A stretch of DNA of 64,000 nucleotides, taken from the NCBI GenBank assembly GCA_021773055.1, contig JAJFKV010000015.1, forward strand, positions 57,178 through 121,177, given 5' to 3'. Below the pieces are notes generated by a model. That model had not been told where the DNA came from. It did no database searches and saw nothing but the letters and a program-made list of their open reading frames with translations. Below, one piece after another: positions 9,220 through 17,413 of this stretch. The stretch comes from Woeseiaceae bacterium (lineage in GTDB: Bacteria > Pseudomonadota > Gammaproteobacteria > Steroidobacterales > Woeseiaceae). Made by a program: the position numbers and the translations under genes. Within the stretch, counting starts at the first letter, position 1; the number at the start of each line of letters is the position of its first letter.

Positions 9220-10293
9220 ATGGGCATGAAAGTACTGTTCATTGATCGTGACGGGACCTTGATCGAAGAGCCTCCCGATTTTCAGGTCGACGCGGTGGAG
9301 AAAGTTCGTCTGGTCAACGGCGTAATTCCTGCGTTACTGGAGTTGGCGCAGCACGGGTATCGTTTCGTGATGGTGAGCAATCAGGATGGCCTCGGTACAA
9401 CATCTTTGCCGCAGGATAAGTTCGATGTGGCGCATGACCACGCTCTGCAGCTATTTACCAGCCAGGGCATTCAATTTGACCAAATCCTCATTTGCCCACA
9501 TTTGCCGGCTGACAATTGCGAGTGCCGAAAACCCCGTACGGGTCTCCTGACGCGATACCTCGCCGCAAACAATATTCGTCTGTCGCAAAGTGCAGTGATT
9601 GGCGATCGTGCGACGGATATGGAACTGGCGGACCGAATTGGGGTGCAGGGACTGCTCGTCAATACGACTGACGCCGATGCGATGAACTGGCAACAAATCG
9701 TTGAGCTACTTTGCCACTCGGACCGGGTGGCCCGGGTTGAGCGAATAACCAACGAAACGAAAATCTCAGTCGCGGTTAACCTGGATTCCGCTGGGACCAT
9801 TCAGATCGACTCTGGTATCGGCTTCTACGATCACATGCTTGAGCAGATCGCCAAACACGGCAATTTCGGTCTGGTTCTGCTCTGTGAAGGTGATTTGCAG
9901 GTCGATGAGCATCACACGGTTGAAGATACGGCTATTTGTCTGGGCAATGCGTTACGAAAGGCCCTGGATAACAAGTTCGGTATCGGTCGCTACGGTTTCT
10001 TGCTACCCATGGACGAGAGCGAGGCGCAAGTGTCACTCGATCTTTCAGGCCGCGCTGCATTTGAATTTTCCGCAGACTTTCCACGCGACCAGGTTGGCGA
10101 ACTGTCCACCGAGATGGTTGAACACTTCTTTCGTTCATTGTCTGAATCGCTGGGTGCCGCACTACACGTCGAGGTTCGGGGCGAGAATACGCATCACATG
10201 GTGGAGGCGTGCTTTAAGTCGGTCGGCCGGACATTGCGCCAGGCGCTAGCCAGATCGGGCACCGAAATGCCGTCTACCAAGGGCAGTCTGTAG
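9220..10293 (+). CDS. hisB: bifunctional histidinol-phosphatase / imidazoleglycerol-phosphate dehydratase
   Basis: Fusion of two his enzymes, 357 residues. The N-terminal HAD phosphatase (about 1-165) has FIDRDGTLIEE and a Zn-binding CPHLPADNCECRKP loop. The C-terminal dehydratase (about 168-357) has DEHHTVEDTAI and ENTHHMVEACFKS, the manganese-binding repeats. This fused form is typical of Gammaproteobacteria. The start may be ATG 9220 or ATG 9226. The stop overlaps the hisH GTG by one base. Confidence 0.97.
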   Translation: MGMKVLFIDRDGTLIEEPPDFQVDAVEKVRLVNGVIPALLELAQHGYRFVMVSNQDGLGTTSLPQDKFDVAHDHALQLFTSQGIQFDQILICPHLPADNCECRKPRTGLLTRYLAANNIRLSQSAVIGDRATDMELADRIGVQGLLVNTTDADAMNWQQIVELLCHSDRVARVERITNETKISVAVNLDSAGTIQIDSGIGFYDHMLEQIAKHGNFGLVLLCEGDLQVDEHHTVEDTAICLGNALRKALDNKFGIGRYGFLLPMDESEAQVSLDLSGRAAFEFSADFPRDQVGELSTEMVEHFFRSLSESLGAALHVEVRGENTHHMVEACFKSVGRTLRQALARSGTEMPSTKGSL

Positions 10294-10892
10294 TGACAGA
10301 TGTGGCCATAATCGACAGCGGCGGCGCAAATATCGCGTCACTTATGTATGCGTTCGAACGCTTGCACACGAGCGCGCAGCTGACTGCGGATGTGGATGTC
10401 ATTCGGAGTGCGCGGCGGGTTTTGTTGCCTGGCGTTGGTGCAGCGAAAGACGCAATGCGTCGATTGAACGATGCGGGACTGGTGGATGTAATACGGGAGC
10501 TCAAACAACCCGTGCTCGGCATCTGCCTCGGTATGCAACTGTTATGCGATGGATCTGAAGAAGAAGATGTTGAGTGTCTAGGAATCATCCCCGGGGTCGT
10601 GCAGAAGCTTACTGCGACCACCGACCACCCGGTACCCAACATCGGATGGTGTTCAACGAATATCAAATACAGCCACCCGCTACTGGCCGGTATCGATGAC
10701 AAAAGCTTCTTTTATTATCTGCACAGCTATGCCCTCCCCACTTCTGAGAATATGCTTGCGACCGCGACACATTACGAAGAGTTCTCGGCGATAGTCGGCC
10801 ACAAGAATTTCGTCGCCGCACAGTTTCATCCTGAGCGCTCTGCGGCAGCCGGAGCACGATTGCTAAGAAATTTCGTACAACTCGAATCATGA
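10293..10892 (+). CDS. hisH: imidazole glycerol phosphate synthase, glutaminase subunit
   Basis: Class I glutamine amidotransferase that supplies ammonia to HisF. It has 199 residues. The nucleophile is Cys78 in LGICLGMQLL, and the His/Glu pair is in QFHPERS near the C-terminus. GTG 10293 shares one base with the hisB stop, and the 3' end overlaps hisA by four bases. Confidence 0.97.
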   Translation: MTDVAIIDSGGANIASLMYAFERLHTSAQLTADVDVIRSARRVLLPGVGAAKDAMRRLNDAGLVDVIRELKQPVLGICLGMQLLCDGSEEEDVECLGIIPGVVQKLTATTDHPVPNIGWCSTNIKYSHPLLAGIDDKSFFYYLHSYALPTSENMLATATHYEEFSAIVGHKNFVAAQFHPERSAAAGARLLRNFVQLES

Positions 10893-11629
10893 GAATTATC
10901 CCGGCGATCGATCTAAAGGATGGCAAGTGTGTCCGCTTGTTCAAAGGTGACTTTGCGAAAAGCACGGAATACAGCGCAGATCCGGCCGCGATTGGGCGGC
11001 GCTTTTCCGCGTTGGCCGTGGACGATCTGCATATTGTTGACCTGGATGGTGCTCGCTCCGGGCAACAGAAAAACCATTCCATTGTGACGAAGATAGCCAG
11101 CCAGTCAGGGCTCGCAATACAGCTTGGTGGCGGTATACGTGAACGCGATGACGTTGCGCGCTGGCTGGATGCTGGAGTCGCACGTTGTGTCGTCGGTAGC
11201 ATCGCAATTCTGCGGCCTGATACCGTTAAACTCTGGCAAAGTGAATTCGGTTCGGACTCGATCGTCCTGGCACTTGATGTCAGGTTGAACGAAATCGGCG
11301 AACCGATTCTGACCACACAAGGCTGGACCAAAGATTCCAGTGTCGCACTCTGGGAGTGCATCGATATCTATCGCGAGGCCGGTGCACTGCACGTTTTGTG
11401 TACCGATATTTCGCGAGACGGCGCAATGACGGGACCTAATTTCGATTTATACGCCGAGATCCTGTCACGTTACCCCGGCATCGTGCTGCAGGCATCCGGG
11501 GGCGTGAGGAATCTCCAGGACCTGCAAGCACTCCGCGACCTGAACGTCCCGGCTGCGATAACGGGCCGCGCTCTGTTAGACGGGAAAATATCAGAAACGG
11601 AGGTGTCATCATTCCGGCGAAACGCATAA
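10889..11629 (+). CDS. hisA: ProFAR isomerase
   Basis: (beta/alpha)8 barrel that opens the ribose of ProFAR to PRFAR. It has 246 residues. The catalytic Asp8 is in PAIDLKDG and the second Asp in [13 protein letters not shown]. Its last 19 bases overlap the inferred start of hisF. Confidence 0.97.
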   Translation: MRIIPAIDLKDGKCVRLFKGDFAKSTEYSADPAAIGRRFSALAVDDLHIVDLDGARSGQQKNHSIVTKIASQSGLAIQLGGGIRERDDVARWLDAGVARCVVGSIAILRPDTVKLWQSEFGSDSIVLALDVRLNEIGEPILTTQGWTKDSSVALWECIDIYREAGALHVLCTDISRDGAMTGPNFDLYAEILSRYPGIVLQASGGVRNLQDLQALRDLNVPAAITGRALLDGKISETEVSSFRRNA

Positions 11630-12378
11630 TTCCGTGTCTCGACGTCAAAGACGGCGTGGTCGTTAAGGGCGTGCAGTTTCGCAACCACCGTATTGTCGGT
11701 GACATTCTTGAACTGGCTGAGCGCTACTGCCAGGAAGGTGCTGATGAGCTTGTCTTCTACGATATAACGGCCAGCCCGGATCAGCGTAGCGTTGACAGAA
11801 GCTGGGTGTCTAGCGTCGCCGCAGTGCTTGATATCCCGTTTTGCGTCGCGGGCGGAATAAAATCGGTTGCCGACGCAGAAGACGTCCTCAGCAAAGGCGC
11901 CGACAAAATATCCATTAATTCACCGGCTCTCAAGAACCCCGGCTTAATTTCGGAACTCGCCAAACGCTTTGGCTCTCAGTGTGTGGTGATCGGCATCGAT
12001 AGCCGCGAAGAGTATGGTGACTACTTCGTGTACCAGAATACTGGTGACCCAGACAAGACATCGGCCGCGCAACGGCGCAGTCTGGATTGGGTGATCGAAG
12101 TTCAGGATCTCGGTGCTGGAGAAATTGTGCTGAACTGCATGAATCAGGACGGTGTTCGCGAAGGTTATGATATCGAGCAGCTACAGATCGTACGGGCGCA
12201 GTGTACGGTACCTTTGATCGCCTCCGGAGGAGCTGGCGAAATGTCGCATTTCCTCGAGGCATTCGATACCGCGAAGGTTGACGGTGCGCTGGCTGCGAGC
12301 GTTTTTCACAGTGCCGAGATTAATATCGGCGACCTAAAACAATCTCTTGCTGCACGACACGTCAGCATGCGCATTTGA
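11611..12378 (+). CDS. hisF: imidazole glycerol phosphate synthase, cyclase subunit (probable ATT start)
   Basis: Barrel enzyme that uses HisH-derived ammonia to form imidazole glycerol phosphate and AICAR. From 11611 it has 255 residues and closely tracks E. coli His[14 protein letters not shown] at the N-terminus, then [40 protein letters not shown] and [10 protein letters not shown]. There is no in-frame ATG, GTG or TTG before GTG 11656, and that codon would remove the catalytic Asp11 of CLDV. ATT 11611 sits six bases after GGAGGT (11599-11604) and puts the Asp at position 11, as in the family. ATC 11608 is the alternative. Confidence 0.9.
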   Translation: MPAKRIIPCLDVKDGVVVKGVQFRNHRIVGDILELAERYCQEGADELVFYDITASPDQRSVDRSWVSSVAAVLDIPFCVAGGIKSVADAEDVLSKGADKISINSPALKNPGLISELAKRFGSQCVVIGIDSREEYGDYFVYQNTGDPDKTSAAQRRSLDWVIEVQDLGAGEIVLNCMNQDGVREGYDIEQLQIVRAQCTVPLIASGGAGEMSHFLEAFDTAKVDGALAASVFHSAEINIGDLKQSLAARHVSMRI

Positions 12379-12387
12379 GGACTCAAC

Positions 12388-12687
12388 GTGAGCATTTCAG
12401 ACATCGCTTTTCTCGAAGACCTGGAAATGATCGTAAAGGATCGACTTCAGGACCCAACCGCGGATAGCTACACTGTGCGCCTTGCGAACAAGGGCGTGAA
12501 ACGGATTGCACAAAAAATCGGTGAAGAAGGGGTTGAGCTGGCGTTAGCCGCCACCACCGGTGACAGCAATGAAATCATCGACGAAGCAGCCGACCTGCTC
12601 TACCACGTGATTGTCTTGCTGGCGGTTCAGGAGCTGGGATTAAAAGACGTCTGCGATCGTCTTCGCACGCGCCACTCCGGCCCGTAG
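12388..12687 (+). CDS. hisE: phosphoribosyl-ATP pyrophosphatase (stand-alone HisE)
   Basis: Hydrolyses phosphoribosyl-ATP to phosphoribosyl-AMP, step 2 of the pathway. Its 99 residues correspond only to the HisE half of the HisIE fusion found in E. coli; the all-alpha MazG-like fold is seen in KIGEEGVELALAA and DEAADLLYHVIVLL. It starts at GTG 12388, with GAGGA eight bases upstream, nine bases after hisF. No HisI (cyclohydrolase) domain exists here or elsewhere in the window. Confidence 0.95.
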   Translation: MSISDIAFLEDLEMIVKDRLQDPTADSYTVRLANKGVKRIAQKIGEEGVELALAATTGDSNEIIDEAADLLYHVIVLLAVQELGLKDVCDRLRTRHSGP

Positions 12688-12746
12688 CTGCCGGACTTCC
12701 CAATGGCTCATCCGTGTCGACCGAGTCAGTGGTGCCCGGTACAGCT

Positions 12747-15398
12747 TTATATGACGATCTCGTCAGCGACCTCGCGCCGATTGTATTGCGAACTCATGAC
12801 GTACCCATAAGCACCGGCGTTGGCAATCAGAATGACATCGCCTTCCTTGGTGGGTGGAAGCAAGCGATCACTACCGAGGCGGTCTCCCGTTTCACAAATT
12901 GGACCGACCAGCGTTACTGTCTCGCTCGGCGTCTGCTCTGCTCGCGAAAGATTGACGATTTCGTGGTATGAGCCATACAAGGCGGGCCGAATTAACGAAT
13001 TCATGCCCGTACCGACACCGACATAACGCATCTCACCCTTGCCTTTCGTCTGCGTACAACGTGTTAACAGTACGCCAGCTCTGGCAACGAGATAGCGACC
13101 AGGCTCGAGCCACAGGTCGAACTGCGGATACGCGTCTCGAATCTCTGCCAGTGTCTCATCCAGTCGCTCAAGATCGAATGCCTTGTCACCGGGTTTTTCA
13201 GGCACACCAAGGCCGCCACCGAGATCTATCGTCTTAACGCCGGGGAAGCGTTCTGCGACAAGCACCAATTCACCGGCTACACGACGCCAGTTGTCAGGGT
13301 CCAGTATTCCGCTGCCACTGTGCGCATGAATACCAACAACCTCGGCACCGGCTGCGTCGACCAGTCGCGCCAACTCATCGATTTCAAAGCGCGGTATTCC
13401 GAACTTCGAGTGCACGCCCGCAGTCTTTACGTGCTCGTGATGTCCACGTCCCTGCCCTGGATCAACGCGGATAAACAACTGTCTAGCATTGAAAAGTTCC
13501 GGCCATGCCTGCAACGGGTACAAGTTATCCAGGGTAAGCTGCAGTCCCTTATCCAGCGCCCATGCGTACTCGTCACGTGGTGCGAAATTTGGTGTAAACA
13601 AAATACGACCGAGATCGAGACCCGGGATGGTCTGCTCAAGCCACTCAACTTCACCGGGCGAAACGCACTCAAAGTCGACCCCGGTTTCCGCCAGCGAGCG
13701 CAATAATTCGGCGTTAAAATTTGCCTTTACCGCGTACAAAATACGGTTGACGTTCTTGAGGTCAAGCAGGCTGCGCGCAGCGCTGATCACGCTGTCGCGG
13801 TCGTATACATAAGCATTCAACTGGCCGTCGGCCAATTCAAGCAGCTGCTCGCGCTTCTTCATCCACCAGGCATCCGGCTTTCGCAGGAGCGCTTCGTCGC
13901 TTGCAAAAAGTCGCTCCCAACTACTGCCAAAAACGGTCGATGCGCCCTTCTTGCGGATAACGATGGCGTGCAGTTTGCTGACCAGCCGCGACCCTTGTTG
14001 CTTGTCGACGACAAAACTCAGGTTGAGATCGTTCGCTGCCTGCGACATCAGATGAATGCGCTCTTCCTCAAAAACCTCTAACGCGGGCGCCAGTCGCGGG
14101 ATGATAGTTCGGATCTTGCGTCCCACCAGGCTCACGGCAGAGCAATTAGAGATGACTCGGACCCGGCAAAGTTTTTCGAGATCGTTAATCAGTGATTCTT
14201 CAACATCATCCGAAAGCATGCCATCCGACGTATCAATGGAGACGGTCACATTCGTTTCGGACGTTGAAACCAGATCGACAGACACACCATTCTCACTAAA
14301 TGCGGCGAATGCTTTTGCAAGAAATCCAACCTCGTGCCACATACCGACACCATCCATCGAAATCAGTGTCAGTCCATTGCGGATACAGATTCCCTTGACC
14401 TGCGGTTCAATTTCTTCAGTGACCGATGAAATTACAGTGCCGGCGATCTGCGGTGCTGTCGTGCTACGAATGAATAACGGAATTTTCGATTCACGAACCG
14501 GCGTAATGCACCGCGGGTGTAAAACGGTACTGCCAGCCGACGCGAGTTCCTGGGCTTCGTCATAGTGCAGGGCGACCAACAGGCGTGCTGAAGGTACGAC
14601 ACGAGGATCGGCCGAGAACATCCCGGGCACGTCGGTCCAGATTTCAAGTCGCCGTGCATGCAGTTTTGCCGCAAAATATGATGCCGAAGTGTCCGAGCCA
14701 CCGCGGCCAAGCAACACGGTCTCGCCGTTCTTGTTGCGGGCGATAAATCCTTGCGTAAGAATTACTTTGTTCGCCTGCAAGAGCGTTGCCTGCAAATTTT
14801 CATCCGCTGCGAAATCACAGGATGCCGACAAGTAGGCGCCTGATGTCTGGCGACTGCCTCGTGAGCTGCAGGTTAATAGGTCGCGCGCATCGATCCACTG
14901 AATGGGCAGCGACTGCGACTCAAGGTAGGCGGCGCCAAGACGCGTCGCCATCAACTCGCCGAGGGCCATAATTCGGACCCGTACCCGCACGCTGACTTCC
15001 CGCACCAAGCGAACACCGGCCACCAGTTGCTCCAGTTCGTGCAAGGTCTCGTCAAGCATCGTGGGGCCATCTAATCCCAGTGCGTCTGCGAGCGAGTAAT
15101 GTTGCTCGCGTATCTTGCCGAGCGCGTCCGTTGCATCGTCGACTACGGCCGACTTCAATATCTCCTCAAGGGCATTGGAAACACCCTTGAGAGCTGAGTG
15201 CACAACTACTGGCCGCAGTCCTTGCTGCAACCGCCGCCGCAAGAGTTCCGCTATCGTTTTCCAGTTCGCTGCACTGGAGACGCTGGTGCCGCCAAATTTC
15301 ATAACCACCCACGGTGATTCTGCAGCGCTCCGCGGCGCGCCGAGCAGCCCACTATCATCAAATGCTGCTTCTACAAATTCCGTGTTAGTCGAACTCAT
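12747..15398 (-). CDS. bifunctional aspartate kinase / diaminopimelate decarboxylase
   Basis: One 883-residue polypeptide joins the first and last enzymes of lysine synthesis. Residues 30-300 are aspartokinase (VVMKFGGTSV near 31-40), followed by two ACT-like regulatory segments to about 465. Residues about 490-883 are diaminopimelate decarboxylase, with the PLP lysine in YAVKANFNAELL, the phosphate-binding GGGLGVPE, EPGRYLVARAG, and GPICETGDRL. Such fusions are known in Xanthomonadaceae. Having both ends of the pathway in one protein suggests coordinated feedback by lysine, which is inference. A terminator hairpin lies 25 bases upstream in its leader. Confidence 0.96.
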   Translation of the reverse strand: MSSTNTEFVEAAFDDSGLLGAPRSAAESPWVVMKFGGTSVSSAANWKTIAELLRRRLQQGLRPVVVHSALKGVSNALEEILKSAVVDDATDALGKIREQHYSLADALGLDGPTMLDETLHELEQLVAGVRLVREVSVRVRVRIMALGELMATRLGAAYLESQSLPIQWIDARDLLTCSSRGSRQTSGAYLSASCDFAADENLQATLLQANKVILTQGFIARNKNGETVLLGRGGSDTSASYFAAKLHARRLEIWTDVPGMFSADPRVVPSARLLVALHYDEAQELASAGSTVLHPRCITPVRESKIPLFIRSTTAPQIAGTVISSVTEEIEPQVKGICIRNGLTLISMDGVGMWHEVGFLAKAFAAFSENGVSVDLVSTSETNVTVSIDTSDGMLSDDVEESLINDLEKLCRVRVISNCSAVSLVGRKIRTIIPRLAPALEVFEEERIHLMSQAANDLNLSFVVDKQQGSRLVSKLHAIVIRKKGASTVFGSSWERLFASDEALLRKPDAWWMKKREQLLELADGQLNAYVYDRDSVISAARSLLDLKNVNRILYAVKANFNAELLRSLAETGVDFECVSPGEVEWLEQTIPGLDLGRILFTPNFAPRDEYAWALDKGLQLTLDNLYPLQAWPELFNARQLFIRVDPGQGRGHHEHVKTAGVHSKFGIPRFEIDELARLVDAAGAEVVGIHAHSGSGILDPDNWRRVAGELVLVAERFPGVKTIDLGGGLGVPEKPGDKAFDLERLDETLAEIRDAYPQFDLWLEPGRYLVARAGVLLTRCTQTKGKGEMRYVGVGTGMNSLIRPALYGSYHEIVNLSRAEQTPSETVTLVGPICETGDRLGSDRLLPPTKEGDVILIANAGAYGYVMSSQYNRREVADEIVI

Positions 15399-15422
15399 TT
15401 GGCCGCTCTTAAGATTACTTGC

Positions 15423-15457
15423 AAAAAAAAACCCGCTAGGGATATCCTGGCGGGTTT
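15423..15457 (-). terminator. terminator hairpin within the lysA-lysC fusion leader (possible attenuator)
   Basis: On the minus strand AAACCCGC and GCGGGTTT (arms 15450-15457 and 15429-15436) form a stem extended by AGG/CCT inside, followed by a run of T at 15423-15430. It stands only 24 bases before the fusion-gene ATG, too close for a promoter to fit between them. Transcripts reaching that gene must therefore pass it. It also lies about 200 bases after ilvD and could terminate that transcript. Confidence 0.85.
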
Positions 15458-15659
15458 GCTGACAATGTCCGAACTTTATTAATTAGTCGGTACAGCTGCC
15501 ATTCGCACCCACGCACCTCTGGCGCGCCATAATTATTATGTGTTTTATCGCATCGAGATTATCAATGCGTTGGCACAATTCGTGGGTGTCGTAAAAAATC
15601 ATCGTAGGAGTAGAGCGAACATCAGAGCAAAGGTCAAGTCTGGCGCTCCATCGACTCCC

Positions 15660-17348
15660 CTATTCATCCCAGGGCGGTGGTATCGTGACTGCCCCTTCCG
15701 AGGCGGAAGACACGGTATTGCGGTATTTAGCCAGTGCTCCGCGGGTGACGAGCGACGCAGGACGACGCCACTCCGCGCGCCTTTCCGACATTATTGCGGT
15801 ACTGACATCAACGCTGATTTCTTTGCGTTCGGCATCGATCCTGACGATGTCGCCGTCTTCAATCAGCGCTATCGGCCCACCGACAGCAGCCTCCGGTGTT
15901 ATATGTCCGACGACAAAACCATGACTGCCACCGGAAAACCGGCCGTCAGTGATCAGCGCAACATCCTTACCGAGCCCCTTACCCATAATGGCACCCGTCG
16001 GACTTAGCATTTCACGCATGCCAGGCGCTCCTTTTGGCCCTTCAAATCGGATAACTATGACATCACCGGCCTTTATGGAGTCGTCGAGTATCGCCTGCAG
16101 CGCGTCTTCCTCGGAATGAAATACCCTGGCCTTGCCCTCGAAAACCAAACCTTCCTTGCCCGTTATTTTGGCAACTGCGCCCTCTGGAGCAAGATTTCCG
16201 TACAGGATAGCCAGATGACTATCCTGCTTAATGGGATTGTCAAAATCGCGGATGATGTCCTGAGCTTCTGGATAATCCGCAACGCTGGCGAGATTTTCTG
16301 CCAGAGTGTTGCCTGAGACCGTCATGCAATCGCCGTGCAGCATGCCGTTGTCCAGCATGCGTTTCATGAGCGGCTGGATGCCGCCGATCTCAATCAATTC
16401 CGACATAAGGTACTTGCCGCTGGGTTTTACGTCGGCCAGCACCGGCGTTCTTGCGCCGATGCGGGTAAAGTCGTCGAGTGACAATTCAATGTCGGCTTCA
16501 CGAGCTATTGCCAGTAAATGCAGCACCGCATTGGTCGAGCCACCCAACGCAATGACAACCGCAATTGCGTTTTCGAATGCATCGCGAGTCATGATATCGA
16601 GTGGTTTGATGTTCTCACGAATCAGGTGCATTACCGCCTCACCCGCCCGCTGACAGTCCGCGATCTTATCGCTGGAAATCGCTTCCTGCGCGGAACTATT
16701 ACCGAGACTCATGCCAAGCGCCTCGATCGCCGAGGCCATCGTATTTGCCGTGTACATGCCACCACACGCTCCGGGTCCCGGAATCGCTGTTTGCTCGACT
16801 TCAAGCAGTTCAGCATCGGATATCTTACCGCCCGACCTGGCGCCTACTGCCTCAAAAACCGATACGATGTCGCGCCGTTTACTGCCCGGCCGTATGGTTC
16901 CGCCATAAACGAAAACAGCAGGTCGGTTCAAACGCGCCATCGCCATGACACAAGCAGGCATATTCTTATCACAACCTCCGATAGCCACGACACCGTCGAA
17001 ACCTTCAGCACCCATCACTGCCTCAATGGAGTCCGCAATTATTTCGCGAGAAACCAGCGAGTAACGCATGCCGGGTGTGCCCATCGATATGCCGTCGGAA
17101 ACACTGATCGTATTGAAAATTACGCCCTTGCCACCAGCAGCATTAGCGCCTTTGGCAGCTTCATCAGCAAGACCGCCAATGTGCATATTGCACGGTGTAA
17201 CCATGCTCCAGGTTGAGGCGATACCGATTTGTGGTCGCTGAAAGTCGTCTTCCTCGAATCCCACAGCCCGTAGCATTGCGCGACTGGGTGCCTGCTCGTC
17301 GCCATCAACAACAACGCGCGAGTAGCGTCGCAGTTCCTTCTCAGTCAT
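15660..17348 (-). CDS. ilvD: dihydroxy-acid dehydratase
   Basis: Fe-S enzyme giving the 2-keto acid precursors of valine, leucine and isoleucine. It has 562 residues. [16 protein letters not shown] and [14 protein letters not shown] carry cluster-ligand cysteines, and the C-terminal [14 protein letters not shown] is conserved. It feeds the leu operon in the same region. The gap to lysAC (261 bases) holds the attenuator-like leader. Confidence 0.97.
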   Translation of the reverse strand: MTEKELRRYSRVVVDGDEQAPSRAMLRAVGFEEDDFQRPQIGIASTWSMVTPCNMHIGGLADEAAKGANAAGGKGVIFNTISVSDGISMGTPGMRYSLVSREIIADSIEAVMGAEGFDGVVAIGGCDKNMPACVMAMARLNRPAVFVYGGTIRPGSKRRDIVSVFEAVGARSGGKISDAELLEVEQTAIPGPGACGGMYTANTMASAIEALGMSLGNSSAQEAISSDKIADCQRAGEAVMHLIRENIKPLDIMTRDAFENAIAVVIALGGSTNAVLHLLAIAREADIELSLDDFTRIGARTPVLADVKPSGKYLMSELIEIGGIQPLMKRMLDNGMLHGDCMTVSGNTLAENLASVADYPEAQDIIRDFDNPIKQDSHLAILYGNLAPEGAVAKITGKEGLVFEGKARVFHSEEDALQAILDDSIKAGDVIVIRFEGPKGAPGMREMLSPTGAIMGKGLGKDVALITDGRFSGGSHGFVVGHITPEAAVGGPIALIEDGDIVRIDAERKEISVDVSTAIMSERRAEWRRPASLVTRGALAKYRNTVSSASEGAVTIPPPWDE

Positions 17349-17413
17349 GGTTTTGCCAGTGCTCCATATTTGCTCCGCGCGATGCTTTGCATGCGCGGCA
17401 GTCTAGCAGCAAT

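Noticed and set aside
11656..12378. hisF starting at GTG 11656
   Set aside because: It would remove the first beta strand with the catalytic Asp.
15488..15535. Leader peptide for attenuation of the lysA-lysC fusion (15-codon frame beginning MARQRCV)
   Set aside because: It contains no Lys and a single Thr codon, and lacks a strong Shine-Dalgarno, so ribosome stalling on a pathway amino acid is not supported.
15459..15659. Lysine riboswitch upstream of the lysA-lysC fusion (AGAGGTGCG resembles the L-box 5' core)
   Set aside because: Only the nine-base match is present; the GCCGAAG core, the long multi-helix layout and the closing P1 strand are absent, and only about 60 bases separate the match from the terminator.
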